Positions 10,903-19,835 are shown, numbered from the stretch's first letter. The stretch is 64,000 bases of DNA from Pelodera strongyloides (GCA_036852015.1 JAANDG010000032.1:62001-126000), one strand, 5' to 3'. Numbers and translations: made by a program. The notes: a model not told the origin generated them from the sequence alone.

Positions 10903-12157
10903 GGAGAGAAGTATTATACTGCATTTAGCGCATATTATGGGAGAAAAGTCGGCTTGCCGAGAAAATGGAACTGGATGAAATCGCCATTGACCCAGCACCT
11001 TTTCAATTAGTCGAACACACGTCGCTATTCAAGGTTGGTTGACCATTCTGTCATGCGGCTATCATGGCCCACCCTGGGCCGGTGCGCCGCCTACACAAGG
11101 CCGGAAATCGGTGGGCCACCCGTTTTTTGTAGGCCGCGCACCGGCCAAAGTTTCGCGTTGAGGAGGTCATACCAAAGAAAAGTGTCATAAACTGCTTCTG
11201 AATAACATCGACAGAACCTAGTCGGACGGGTTTCGGCATGCTATTTTATCTTTTCATTCCATAAACTTTGTTCAGGTCCACTCTCTCTTCTCCTTATTGG
11301 GTCTCAACCGAGCATATGTGACCAAAGTCGGAAGACTAATCGGGGTTGTGTCCCTTCGAGAGGTTGTTATGCAGTATACTAATGCCTAACGGTAGTGCAT
11401 CTAGTTTAGGATTTATGCCCATGCCCTTTGTTTTTCTATTTTCAGTACTAGTTAAACACTCTGCCCGCTATGTTTGATAAACTATATTTCTTATAACAGT
11501 CATTATACTATTAATATGTATGTTTATGACAGTTATTCCATGGTTTCAGTACAATTTTCCTTACTCATAACATTCTCTTGTTTATTATTTTTATTTTAAA
11601 CGATGCCCATTTAATAAACATCTCTTTCCAGGTGCGGATAGCCATAGAACGGGCTCAAGTGGGCGCCCTCTGTCCCGGGGGACCTCCTTTAGTTGAGGAG
11701 TCGGAAGTGATTGATGATCAAACTGACTCCGATTCGGACTACGAAGACGCCCTACAGGTGGGATGCGTTGCGTGGCGCAAGGTGCACCCCACCAAAAGTG
11801 TGTAAAAATTGGCAGCTGTGTAAAACCAGCGGAGATAAATCGGCTTCCCGAGAAAATGGCCTCCGTTCGGCTTCATAGATGAACCGGACGCCGGTGCACC
11901 GTTTCTGCTGATTCGGTTGATATAACCCGGAACTCTTTATTTTTTCACGCGCACTTTGCCTATGCAGAAAAGTCTGCTCTGCATCGTGCGTGTGTGTATC
12001 AATAGGTAAAGATAAGTTTTTATATTAAAAATGTATATTACAGCCCAGACTCGAAGTCGTCAGGCCCACTTCGGTATATGCAAATCAATTGCTAGATGAA
12101 AATACGCCAAATGGAAGTTCCAATAGCAGGATAGGATCGCCACGCTTAGCTAGGTGA
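679..12157 (+). CDS. clh: CLC-family chloride channel, C-terminal part (5' end outside window)
   Basis: Exons read: 679-837, 1146-1258, 1571-1635, 1839-1978, 2260-2333, 2863-2999, 3373-3491, 10929-11033, 11276-11362, 11632-11757, 12044-12157 (stop TGA). All phases agree. Exon 2 encodes [20 protein letters not shown], carrying the GxFxP anion-selectivity motif. Exon 4 encodes [18 protein letters not shown], the last membrane helices of ClC-1/2/K-type channels. Exons 5-7 lead into and form CBS domain 1 ([17 protein letters not shown]). Exons 8-9 give [16 protein letters not shown] and [20 protein letters not shown], the CBS domain 2 hallmark of this subfamily. The last exons form a short acidic, Ser-rich tail. 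Family knowledge: dimeric membrane chloride channel with one pore per subunit, gated partly through its CBS domains. The N-terminal half lies upstream of base 1. A variable linker exon could still hide in the 7.4-kb intron, although phase 0 on both sides allows direct joining. Confidence 0.93.
1440..1556 (+). repeat. LINE-like 3' end fragment
   Basis: Ends TTTGTGCGCACCTTTGTGGT then TAATAAATTATTGTTATTAA, matching 36510-36560. An intronic 5'-truncated insertion is likely; where it begins is unclear. Confidence 0.45.
2394..2463 (+). repeat. tRNA-related SINE-like unit
   Basis: An A-box-like stretch (TGGCTCAGTGCCAAGTG) is followed about 35 bases later by a B-box-like GGTTCGAACC. No convincing acceptor stem is seen, so this is a tRNA-derived repeat rather than a gene. 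It lies in a CLC intron. Confidence 0.45.
3168..3344. mobile_element. Family A palindromic TTAA MITE
   Basis: Starts TTAAAGCGAAATACCTGTCG and ends with the inverse, GGCATTTCGCTTTAA. Both ends carry TTAA. About 177 bp with an AT-rich core containing GAGCTAAATTCGAGCAAA. It lies in the CLC intron before exon 3373-3491. Confidence 0.85.
3626..3701 (-). repeat. tRNA-related SINE-like unit
   Basis: On the minus strand it reads GGGTGCCGGTAGCTTAATGG (A box) and later CGGGTTCGATCCCG, a perfect T-arm-like stem-loop with a B box. The acceptor ends do not pair, so it is not called as a functional tRNA gene. Confidence 0.5.
3707..3838. repeat. Long inverted repeat (hairpin)
   Basis: Arms of about 60 bases centred near 3772. 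The left arm contains ACCCATGTCTGGTAATGAAT and the right arm its complement, ATTCATTACCAGACATGGGT. The outer ends are CAACAGTTG and CAACTGTTG. A few mismatches are present. Confidence 0.8.
3971..4083 (+). repeat. Dispersed repeat, family K, copy 1
   Basis: Contains GGTGGGAGAATTTGTC, GTGTGATCCCTCTCT and CACGTTCGTGCATACG in this order. The same blocks recur inverted at 43452-43568 in an intron of the PHF12-like gene, so this is a dispersed (possibly SINE-type) repeat. Confidence 0.7.
4224..4461 (+). mobile_element. Non-autonomous Helitron-like element 1
   Basis: The 5' end is TCTTATTATATAAAAGAGT. The 3' end is GTGCCGACTAG followed by T, which matches the Helitron CTRR|T rule with a GC-rich subterminal palindrome (CAGGCGGCGTGTGCCG). 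It is nearly identical to the next copy at 4474-4710. Confidence 0.7.
4474..4710 (+). mobile_element. Non-autonomous Helitron-like element 2
   Basis: The same 5' end is preceded by A. The 3' end is GTAGCCGGCTGG followed by T. It is a close tandem copy of the 4224-4461 element with one or two indels near the 3' end. No inverted termini or clear target duplication, as expected for Helitrons. Confidence 0.72.
4711..5125 (+). mobile_element. Helitron-like 3' end, related longer element
   Basis: It ends GGGCGGCGTAGCCGGCTGG|T, the same 3' hairpin and CTGG terminus as the neighbouring copies. The 5' start is not certain; the internal sequence (GTTTGTTTGTTTGT tract, then unique DNA) differs from the short copies. 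Confidence 0.5.
5565..5735. repeat. Degenerate inverted repeat
   Basis: The left arm ATGGTGTTTCAAAGTATG is opposed by CATACTTTGAAACCCCAT-like sequence (GGGATACTTTGAAACCCCAT) at the right. ACCGTATTTTGG and AAATACGGTAGT pair inside. It is a decayed palindromic element within the intron. Confidence 0.6.
6104..6282. repeat. Inverted repeat
   Basis: AGATGGGAAAAGTCTGAAGA with ATTCCGG on the left pairs with CCGGAATTCTTCAAACTTTT and CCCATCT on the right. Likely a MITE; coding function not seen. Confidence 0.65.
6375..6625. repeat. Inverted repeat
   Basis: Left arm AACTCAGGGAGTGAACAAGT, then AGAAAAGTAGTTCTACTTAA. The right arm is the complement, ending CACTCCCCTGAGTT near 6615. The core carries a unique segment with TCCCGATCGGGA. 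A MITE-like hairpin next to the TTAA element at 6669. Confidence 0.7.
7554..9164 (-). CDS. Non-LTR retrotransposon reverse transcriptase, 5'-truncated
   Basis: A 536-codon uninterrupted frame. From about residue 30 it reads as a LINE reverse transcriptase: [17 protein letters not shown] (motif with catalytic Asp), [20 protein letters not shown], the active site FADDVKLL, then [13 protein letters not shown] and the thumb-side segment [15 protein letters not shown]. These resemble the CR1/Jockey group. The endonuclease and ORF1 are missing, and the first ~25 residues are junction sequence, so this is a 5'-truncated insertion that happens to keep an open frame. It lies antisense to the CLC gene, inside the left arm of the TTAA element at 6669-9777. 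Its 3' end should face 6860. It probably cannot move alone without the missing 5' part. Confidence 0.88.
   Translation of the reverse strand: MFKTVCFSHISYIIYLHYQYYIIKFSVSNTSDKIPQIVLKRCRQQLAEPLSYIFNLSIEQGVVPNIWKQGLVTPIPKKKNPILPVDYRPITILPSTSKCIEKFVLRELQKWITKLNIMPSEQYGFVKGRSIDLQLLECQHMYAKQIDDGGFVDVIYIDLAKAFDSVSHEKLVYKLSSLGLPNQLVNWIKSYLKDRSFRVKIDDVLSDEFPASSGVPQGGVISPTLFILYLSDLPSYLTCCPNVKISIFADDVKLLLQYSTSSQNLVDELDMCLRKLEDYCNEWQLKIAPLKCAALHIGRNNPRNFYSIQGQLVQSENTARDLGVIFDESLSFSNHISNITTKALRCFYGINSTLQLRDPRLLIKAYKVWVLPILEFASCVWNPYLSTHIKELEDVQATITWIIFKKCARPGIIIPRYAERLKILGLISLQERRIQKDLVTSFKILKREVNIDSGKYYIWRPMSRSSYFNLNIEFSRKNVKFHSFFIRTARWLSCIHFPQEALVSENSQVFKNKLKSIDILDILRMEKMENIISVNR
9193..9564. mobile_element. 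Family F TTAA element nested in the larger TTAA element
   Basis: Starts TTAAAGGGAATGTCAAGCCG and ends GGCTTGACATTCGCTTTAA. It shares a long block (TTGGGCTC/GAAAGCTT, AAATAAAAATAAACAAAAAC, CCCCTCCAAAAAACTCCTTC) with the copy at 22483-22886 in opposite orientation. Confidence 0.78.
9968..10100. repeat. Tandem duplication, ~67-bp unit
   Basis: Two nearly identical copies of a unit containing CATAACATAATAGATATGCT and GATCAATTGCATAACCGATA, joined head to tail. It lies in the CLC intron. Confidence 0.8.
10301..10424. mobile_element. MITE family G, copy 1
   Basis: Ends GAGGCCGTATTCACCAACAC and GTTGGTGAACACGGC are inverted. The core has CTCCCCAGGGAGCTAGAGAG and CCTAGGGAGGGCTCCCTG. Its partner is at 44744-44886. 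Confidence 0.72.
10868..10912. repeat. (GA)n microsatellite
   Basis: A GAGAGA run just before the acceptor of CLC exon 10929-11033. Confidence 0.9.
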
Positions 12158-12254
12158 ACTGATTTTATTCACTGGGAGAGTCTATATTTTACGTAACAGG
12201 GTGCCATGTGTAGTCTATAACTAAGGGGTACTAACGTTTGCATAACAATATCCT

Positions 12255-12668
12255 TTAAAGGGTCAGGCCCATTTCAAATTACCCCTATTTTTGATGACTC
12301 CATCGGATTCTCCGTTTCAAATATAGTAAGCGGAATTCTTTTCCAGTTTTCAGTCGCAATATTCACGCAGTTTTCAGCAATTTACCGTGGCCAGTCATAC
12401 ACAACAATCAATCGCAGCTGTCACGCCCATTCGCGCTGATTGGCGGATTGGCCAATATCGCAATTGCCACGCCCAATAGAGCATATTGTCCAATTAGCGC
12501 GGAGGGGCGTGACAACTGCGATATAGTTGGTTATGACTGGTCATGGTAAATTGCTGAATACTTTTGCGACTGAAAATTGGAAAAAAATTCAGCCTACTAT
12601 ATTTGAAACGGAGAATCCGATGGAGTCATCAAAAATAGGGGTAATTTGAAATGGGCCTGACCCTTTAA
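12255..12668. mobile_element. Family C TTAA element
   Basis: Starts TTAAAGGGTCAGGCCCATTT and ends with the inverse, CCTGACCCTTTAA. Long arms (TACCCCTATTTTTGATGACT and its complement) and an inner repeat built on CACGCCCATTCGCGCTGATT. A second copy is at 32627-33044. Confidence 0.87.
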
Positions 12669-13468
12669 TAATTTGTTTGTATATATAGATACGCTTTCGC
12701 ACAACGCCGTTTGTCTTTGCGTAAGCTTTGATTATCATCTACTATTGTATTATTAACTATTATTAGAATAGTAAATGCTCAATAATTAATGTTACATCAG
12801 CCAAGTCGCAAAACTCGATTGAACAATGACTACTTTTCAGGCTCTTATCGCTTCGGAACAAAAGTCCCAATCGAAGCGTAACGCGTAATGAACAAACTAA
12901 TTTACGAATACGTAATAAGACACCAGGTAAGACTTTATGTAAATTGAAAATTATGCGCCCCAGGGGTGCGCGCGAGGTGTAGAATTCTAGTTGGAACACC
13001 TTCGTATACTTGTGGCTTCTGGCGCATCGAAAGAGATACTGAGCCGCTCCACCGCAGTGCACCCTCTTGTTTTGCGCGGAGTTTCAGCAGTGATAAAAAT
13101 CTATCGTTTCAGTTAACTTGCCCCTGATCTCCGTGACTCAAGTAGACGAGGATGCCGGAGCCGATCGGAAGTCTTCTACGACGGAAGAACGATGCAGCAA
13201 CTTGTCCACGCAAATGTAGCCTGAAGTTAATTATATTACCGAAACCTTCCACCGTAGCTATATAGGACTTCTTACCGTTCCCGTCTACAGTAGTTACAAA
13301 CCCTAACTGTTTACAGCTATGTCTTAGGTGTGAGTTGTAGGTCCCTCCCCCACAAATAACAACCAAAATTAGATAGAATGTGTCTACCACTGTACGACCA
13401 TTCCGAAAATCCTGCCATGTAGAAAGTAAGAGAATTTACTGGTCTTTACTTATATTTTTCTGTTTTCT

Positions 13469-13648
13469 TTAAAGCGAAATACCAGCCGGTTTTTGGAACA
13501 CATCGAGTACATCACCATGCTTATTCAGCTTATGCAAATGAAAATAAATTAGAATAAAAAATCGAGCTAAATTCGAGCAACCTAGCATAAATGAGTGAGA
13601 ACGCAGTTGCCCACGATGCGTTTCAAAAACGCGGCCAGTATTTCGCTA
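13469..13648. mobile_element. Family A TTAA MITE, right end decayed
   Basis: Starts TTAAAGCGAAATACCAGCCG. The right end reads GGCCAGTATTTCGCTAGAA, so the terminal TTAA is mutated. The core matches 3168-3344. Confidence 0.75.
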
Positions 13649-14171
13649 GAAATATCCAACAGTCCGTATTACATTGGTGAAATTTTTTATACATTTTGTT
13701 CCATTTTTCTAGTCGTTGATCACGTTTCTATATATTTGTTCTACAATGAGAATAGGTAAGGATGGAAGTGAAATAATTCATTTATAAAATGGACAGTACA
13801 TATATTTATGTTCACAGTCCACATGTTATGCAAACGGGACTATACGAACTGGTACATGCCAAATTATTCTGCGAATTATAAATGTTGATGTGTTTATTTT
13901 TGGACGATTATATATCTTTTTTTTCTTTTCGTATTTTCCAGAAGAAAGCATATCCATGACACTGGTTTTGATAGAATTTCCTACAATAAAAAAACTCGTT
14001 CACCGAGAGGACAAACTTGCCAACTATCAAAATTCTTGCTTTGAAGTAACAACAAACATCAAAAATCATGATTTATTAAACGAGTGTACACGGTACAACT
14101 CTGTGCCTGCTTATTTGGATAGAGATCTTCAATATGTCAAACATGAAATCAACATTTAAACACTTGGGCTA

Positions 14172-14368
14172 TCTTATTATATAAAAGAGTAACTGTAGCG
14201 TGCGCTAGCACTCACGTTACGGAAGTAGAATTCGAATTAATTGTTCAGCTTTGGATATAAAAGAGTGCCGCAGCTTAAATTAGAATATTCTCATGTAAAA
14301 GAACGATGTATGTCTTCATTCGTAAATATTTTCATCTACGTTACAAACGTTTCTAGCTAGCCGGCTGG
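14172..14368 (+). mobile_element. Non-autonomous Helitron-like element 4
   Basis: It starts TCTTATTATATAAAAGAGTA preceded by A and ends TAGCTAGCCGGCTGG followed by T. It shares the first ~30 bases and the 3' hairpin with the copies at 4224-4710, but the interior has diverged. Confidence 0.7.
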
Positions 14369-14723
14369 TGCCTAATATAAGCTAATTGGATTACAATGCA
14401 CTATCGTATTACATATGGTATATTCATGTTAGTTTGTTGAATTTATTCACTTATATATTCCCAATTTGCTTCCTCTTTTATCGATCATGTGTACAAAATA
14501 ACGATAAGGCAAAAAAAAATCTGCCCATTATTATAAGTTCTATCGGGCAGGCATTTCAATAAGTACTACTTTGTTATCCAAAATTTCTCAACATGTTGAG
14601 AGCGCTCACAAACAGCTTCGCATTTAGAACTGTGGAAACTTATTATATTTGTATGGATATTATTATTATTAACTTTGCACAATGTTGATTGATGGATTCA
14701 CAATCGATGGTTCGTGGTTCTGG

Positions 14724-14831
14724 TTAGGCTTAGGCTTAGGCTTAGGCTTAGGCTTAGGCTTAGGCTTAGGCTTAGGCTTAGGCTTAGGCTTAGGCTTAGG
14801 CTTAGGCTTAGGCTTAGGCTTAGGCTTAGGC
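14724..14831 (+). repeat. Interstitial telomere repeat (TTAGGC)18
   Basis: Eighteen uninterrupted copies of TTAGGC. This is the telomere unit established for nematodes such as Caenorhabditis and Ascaris. It begins 5 bases beyond the stop codon of the minus-strand gene, so the transcript would carry (GCCTAA)n at the start of its 3' UTR. The open frames across it on the + strand (Gly-Leu or Arg-Leu repeats) are artefacts. Confidence 0.97.
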
Positions 14832-14836
14832 TGCAA

Positions 14837-17800
14837 TTATTTTCCAATTCCCAGACCGGAGGAAACTCCGATTGGGCCGACTCCGGGGACTCCGACGCCT
14901 ATTCCAGAACTGATTCCGAAAAGTCCCCCATTGCCGAGTCCTCCTCCCAGGCCACCACCGCCCATGCCGCCTCCTGAGCCGGGAACGGGACCAGCAGTTC
15001 CGATACCGGGAGCTGAGATGCCTGAAAGTAGTTGTGGATAGAATACATGAAGTCTTTGGGGGTCACAGTAAACGAACATTTTACCGGTCACACACACACG
15101 CGCACGCACACACAGCACGCACGCACTCCCGCACGCAAGCACGCACGCACGCATAATGCATAATACCTTTCATTCTTGGAGTAGTCTGTTACCTCCAAGA
15201 GTGACTGGCTTGACACTTTGATTCGTTGATACATTTTAACTAGAACCATTGAAACGCACCTAGCCCCGTGTTCACTCCGACTCCCGCAGCGTTGACGCCT
15301 CCACCGATTCCTATTCCGCCGGGATTACCTCCTCCGCTGAAATGAAAATTTGTGATGTAACGCAATATAACGGCCGGTTTTGAAACATATGTTTACAGCT
15401 GTATTCCTTACGTAATGATAATTGAACACCCTCAGTATGCCTACCCTCCAAAGCCTGGTGATCCTCCTCCTCCTAGTCCTCCAGAACCAAAAGATGGTGA
15501 AGGTGCCTGACTGTGTCCACCCGACTCGCCAAGACGTGTCCTCAAATAGAATAATTCTGATTATGAGGCCATATTCACCACTCCTCTTCCCTCGGGAAAA
15601 CAGTCCCTGGGGACAGAAAATAGCATTCTAATGCGAGAGACGCAGAGAAAAGGACGGGAATTCCCACATGGGGAATTGAGTGGTGAATATGGTCTCAGAA
15701 AGCATTTCAGTCTGCACATTTCATAGAGCGGAACTAGACTTGTTTTGAAACTTCTGCCGGACTATCGCATTCTCATGAATTGTGTGTCCATAAATTCTGG
15801 GACCGCACCAAACTGCACCAACCTGCTAAAGCATAATTGGACAGTAAATGTTTCATAAACCATATGCCATACCGCTTGAAATTCACGCGCATTCTCATAG
15901 CGAAACTCATAAAACACGAAATTGAAACAAACTTGACAAATTCGCGGGTTTCGCCCGAGTCCATAAAACTGTCGATTTCTTCTTTATTGCTGCTAAAAAA
16001 AAATTTTGTTCAATTTTCATTTTATTCACTTTCGATTAATTTCTCCTCTCTACTATTTGCATGGACTATAAAAATTTAGTCAATCTAGGTGCTTGCTTTT
16101 TTCTTTATCACGTTTGGCGTGCTAATCATGGTTAATGCTACAGTAAACTTTCATCCAGATCTTTTAAAGCGAAATACTGGCCGGTTTTTGAAACGCATCG
16201 GGTACATCAGCATTCTTATGCAGAATATGTAAACGAACATAAATTAGGATAAAAATCGAGCTAAATTCGAGTAAATTAGATAAATACACAAGAATTCAGT
16301 TGCCCGCGATGAGTTTCAAAAACCGACAGGTATTTCGCTTTAAGTGCTGCACAACTTTATTGTAATACAAATACTGTACCAACCTCTTATGTTCATCTTC
16401 GCCCCAAAGATCTTCATCGGGAATTTCTTCGTGATGAGTTTTATGTGTTCTCGGTTTGCTAAATCAAATTAAATAAACTCAAGCACATAACGAAACTACC
16501 GCGCGCCTAGCCCCAATACAACAAATGAGGTCCAAATACAAGTAACCATAGCTCAGCTCCTCTACATAATTTGACTTTTCAACTATGTACTTTCTTTTGG
16601 ACTACTTTATGTTATTTGTCCATGCAAGCATTACTCCTGAGTGCTCATCAACTAGTGATGTTTCTGATGTATTATTAAAGGCTCACTGATACTTCAAGAA
16701 GCAAAGTCCTCTCTCAAACTGTATTTTGGTGGTTTGGATTTCATTTTGAGTACGTTTTCTATAGTGTGCTATCAGTGTGCTTAGGTCTAGAGAAGTAACA
16801 CGGAGCCTTTAATCACTTATGCTTACTTTACTCGTTTTCAAATTACACCTGTTGGCACCTAACGAAGTGGTTGCGGCTTGACCCGAACTCGGGTCGGCTG
16901 ACTGAAAAGCGCGAACGTTCCCAATGGACCACCCAGGTCAGTATGCTTACACAGTGATTCTGTCATCCTCATCGTCGTGCGTACTTCCACGAAGACCGTG
17001 CTCATCTCTATCTTCTTCCTCCTCAAAGTTGAACGCCTTCTGATGGTGTTTATGGTGATGCTGTAAACTAGTTTTATTGCAGATATTTATTGGAAATACT
17101 ACAGTAGAAAGGATCTGTGCAAAATCTTCTATCGTGTAAATCTTTTACCGTGATATGAAAATGTTTTCCGTAGCGCATGTTGGACACTGTACCTCTATGT
17201 ATTATATGCAAATTCTGTTCATATTCTTTCAAATGCAAGCACCGGATAGTAGATGCTAATGCGCATGGTACAGCAGGTATCCAGCACGTTTTTTTTTATT
17301 TAAATCATTTCCTGAAGCTCACGTGATAATGTCCTCCTTGTGGGTCCAGTACATCCCAGCCGTTTTCCCAGGGTCCAGAATCACCGTATCCATAAGCTCC
17401 GCCTCCTCCACCACCTGCACCATATCGAGATCCACCGTACCCTCTGTCTTGCTGTCCCCCAAAGCTGAAATTCAAATTTTATATTACGAGCTAGGACAGT
17501 AGTTAGCCTTTGGGTTCAGCCGGGAAGTGAACCCGGGACCTCTCGCTCCCAACGCGACAATCATACCACTAGACCAGTAAGCCATTCTTACTCCTATGGA
17601 ACAATATAGATTAAGGACAAAAGTGTGTCGTGGAACGGATTCGATCCCGGGTCGCTTGCATGGAACAAGTGCTCAAAAATGTTCAAAAAAGTACATCGAG
17701 ATGAAGTTTTTTAGTTTAGTTTAGCTGGTCATCCTACAAAAGACAATTAACAGCTGCTAGACACTGGTTGGTTAATGAGCGGACTGCGGCTTGATACAAA

Positions 17801-19131
17801 CGTCAATTATGTGTCATGCACGGTCAAAGAGTATTTTTTAAACAAAATGCCTTACCCTCCACATGAAGAGGCCGAATACTGTGGAACGTATGGCCTAAAT
17901 AGGTAGATTACGTTATCTATTTACGTTCCTTTTATTATCTTATTAAAGCTAAATACGGGCCGCTTTTTGAAACGCACCGTGGACAATGCTGGCGTTCTCG
18001 ATGTGATTCAAAAACCGGCCGGTATTTCGCTTTAACTTCAAGGCAAGTATTCAATAACTAGAAGCCCTTATTTTTTAGCCTTTCATAGAAATTTTTCAAA
18101 CTTGCCTGCATGATGGAGGACAGTTGCATGGATCAGAAAGGTACTCGCGACATCCACTGTATACTGCTGAAAAACGATATTTTATGCAAAAAAACGACGT
18201 ATTCACGAAGACCACAGGACAACCGCCGGTAACCGGTCACCAAATGGTCTCCATCGAAACTAATTTCACGACCAATAGCCGACCATTTGACAGCCAGCTA
18301 GATGGATTTTCAAGAAAACAGTGCCGAGTGTTTATGAAACAATTTTTAAATCATTGCAACTTTCCGTACTACTGAAATCGAAGAGAATCTTCTTGTTACT
18401 AAGACACTAATAAAAAGTCTAAAATAAGTATCTCGTCCTCATCTGGTCTGTGCTACACTTTCTCTTTATTGCATTAGTTTTACCTGCTATTGTTTCCAAT
18501 AAAGATTTATATAATCAAATCACTTACGCGATCCGCGCCTCAATTTGTAGTATCCGCGAGAGTTGGGCTTAAAATATTGTGGCTGAATAAATCCAGCCCC
18601 ATCTGAGGGAGATGGGAAAGCATTTGGTTGCTGATAGGTTGCCGCAGGTCCAGATGACGCGTAGGTTGTAGGGCTCGTTTGTGGAACAGTGTATATAACT
18701 GATGGCTGATTATACTGCATAGGCTGCGCCAAGGGTTGAGCAAAGGGAGCTGACGGAACCTGGAAAAAAATGTATGTTATTAAATTATGGGATCAGTCTT
18801 CCTGATCTGACTTCTAGGGTCTATTTAAAGAAAAATATGCCCTTGAACAGGACCGAATTCTTTTTTTTTTTTTGCAGTTTCAGTAACTTAGAATTAGTAT
18901 TGCGGACAAAACTGGCTTTATTATTCAACAAAATGTCAGTGAGACAAATTTTGGCAAACTCTAATATCATGTTCTGTATGAATCGTTAAAATGTTTATAT
19001 AACACATAGCTTACCTGGCCAACATATATAGTCCTCACATATGGATTGGCTGCGTATAATGGTGCAGACGCTGGAACTGACACATAATTTCCAGCCAATG
19101 CTTGGGGTAAAAGAAGTAGAAAGATATACAT
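14837..19131 (-). CDS. Secreted Gly-rich, His/acid-rich protein with a small Cys cluster
   Basis: Ten exons: 19015-19131, 18528-18759, 18106-18166, 17856-17894, 17323-17464, 16951-17060, 16384-16458, 15445-15510, 15260-15336, 14837-15021. All phases agree; 367 aa. Residues 1-14 ([14 protein letters not shown]) form a signal peptide. Next comes a Pro/Gln/Tyr-rich stretch (about 40-116), then a Cys cluster with [10 protein letters not shown] (about 122-136). A Gly-rich segment follows ([13 protein letters not shown]), then a His and acidic block ([16 protein letters not shown]). The tail is collagen-unlike GIGVG/GGGLGG repeats ending SGLGIGK. Intron 3 has a GC donor (AG|GCAAGT). The exon 8 acceptor (CACAG|T) was chosen because it alone keeps the frame open. 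The composition suggests an extracellular matrix, cuticle or shell-type protein. No family was recognised. Confidence 0.8.
15445..15510 (-). other. Exon 8 of the Gly-rich gene (splice choice)
   Basis: Reads [16 protein letters not shown] in the frame forced by phase 2 on both sides. The nearer acceptor (GTCAG) would hit a stop. The donor is GG|GTAGGC. Confidence 0.65.
15565..15697. mobile_element. MITE family H, copy 1
   Basis: Ends GAGGCCATATTCACCA and TGGTGAATATGGTCTC are inverted. The core has CCTGGGGACAGAAAATAGCA and CGCAGAGAAAAGGACGGGAA. An inverted copy is at 45016-45133. It lies in an intron of the Gly-rich gene. Confidence 0.75.
16164..16343. mobile_element. Family A TTAA MITE
   Basis: TTAAAGCGAAATACTGGCCG at the left, GACAGGTATTTCGCTTTAA at the right, with the standard family core. 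It lies in an intron of the Gly-rich gene. Confidence 0.85.
16855..16938 (-). repeat. tRNA-related repeat (weak)
   Basis: The minus strand has TGGTCCATTGGGAACG and, later, ACCCGAGTTCGGGTC, a T-arm-like stem-loop. Other arms are not convincing. It abuts the exon at 16951-17060. Confidence 0.3.
17513..17583 (-). pseudogene. tRNA-Pro(UGG)-like pseudogene
   Basis: Strong resemblance to eukaryotic tRNA-Pro: TGGTCTAGTGGTATGAT (A box and D arm), an anticodon loop GTTGGGA giving anticodon TGG, then AGGTCCCGGGTTCACTTCCC with a perfect T stem. The anticodon stem has one mismatch. The acceptor stem has two mismatches and a wobble (GGCTTAC with CTGAACC). This damage and the intronic position favour a pseudogene or SINE head over an active gene. 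Confidence 0.6.
17943..18035. mobile_element. Family A TTAA MITE, short form
   Basis: Only about 93 bp: TTAAAGCTAAATACGGGCCG at the left and CCGGTATTTCGCTTTAA at the right. The core is mostly deleted. It lies in an intron of the Gly-rich gene. Confidence 0.82.
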
Positions 19132-19567
19132 TATTGAAGAATTCGTGAATATTTTGCTTTCCCTCTGGTCGTTTTGCTTTTCACTTCTTCACTTTAGTTC
19201 ATAAATTCCCAGAGAGGGTCAGACTTCTAAGCGAGAATAGATGTTCTCCTGAAGAGATTCTATCTTGAACACTGTAGTTCAAAAGTAAATCTTCGGTGGT
19301 CCTGGAAATATGTTGCATCATCAAAGTTTCGTGTTTAAAAAATACGGTAACTTTATTAAAGGTAAGCGTCTAAAACACAAAGTGATTAATCAGAGAAACG
19401 TGTTAGGTGTCAAGCGTCAAACTTAAAACCAGTGTGTTTTGAAAAAGTTATTTTTCGTTTTCGAAAGGAGGCTGCAAATGTTACCATTTTCAGAATTGGT
19501 AATTGGTAGTGAAAAAGATCGCCTCCTAGGAAATACTATGCGTTCTAATGTAAGGGCAGTAAGGGGC

Positions 19568-19835
19568 GCCTATAAGGTTTATAACCTAAGGTACAGTACC
19601 CATGGGGCCATGGGTATAAGGCGCCTATAAGGTTTATAACCTGAGGTACAGTACACATGGGTATAAGGTTTATAACCTAAGATACAGTACACATGTGCAT
19701 AAGGCGCCTATAAGGTTTATAATCAAAGGTACAGTACACATGGGTATAAGGCGCCTATGTTTATAACCTAAGGTACAGTACACATGGGTATAAGTTTCAT
19801 AAACTAAGGTAAAGGTACACTACACATGGGTATAA
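19568..19835. repeat. Minisatellite
   Basis: About six degenerate tandem units built from GGTTTATAACCTAAGGTACA, GTACACATGGGTATAA and, in some, GGCGCCTATAA. Units vary in length by loss of the GGCGCC block. Each unit contains short palindromes (GGTTTATAACC, GGCGCC). Confidence 0.85.

Larger units (their letters stand above)
3492..10928 (+). other. 7.4-kb repeat-filled intron of the CLC gene
   Basis: It lies between the CBS1 exon (ending 3491) and the CBS2 exon (from 10929). It holds a tRNA-like unit, a 130-bp hairpin, Helitron-like copies, several inverted repeats, and a TTAA element interrupted by a LINE. No exon of the channel could be recognised inside it. Confidence 0.75.
12158..14836. 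other. Intergenic region between two convergent genes
   Basis: Lies between the CLC stop and the stop of the minus-strand secreted-protein gene. It contains a family C element (12255-12668), a decayed family A element (13469-13648), a Helitron-like element (14172-14368) and the TTAGGC array. Open stretches at 12763-13062 and 13109-13390 (-) and 13939-14159 (+) have no recognised homology. Confidence 0.6.

Noticed and set aside
13109..13390. 93-codon minus-strand frame
   Set aside because: No recognisable domain and no exon context; likely chance.
13939..14159. Plus-strand frame after TTTTCCAG (LVLIEFPTIKKLVHRED...)
   Set aside because: It follows the CLC stop, has no recognised homology and no partner exons.
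14682..15041. Plus-strand frame with Gly-Leu repeats and Pro-rich tail
   Set aside because: It is a translation of the TTAGGC array joined to the antisense of the last Gly-rich exon.
17513..17583. Functional tRNA-Pro gene
   Set aside because: Two mismatches plus a wobble in the acceptor stem and one in the anticodon stem, and an intronic location.
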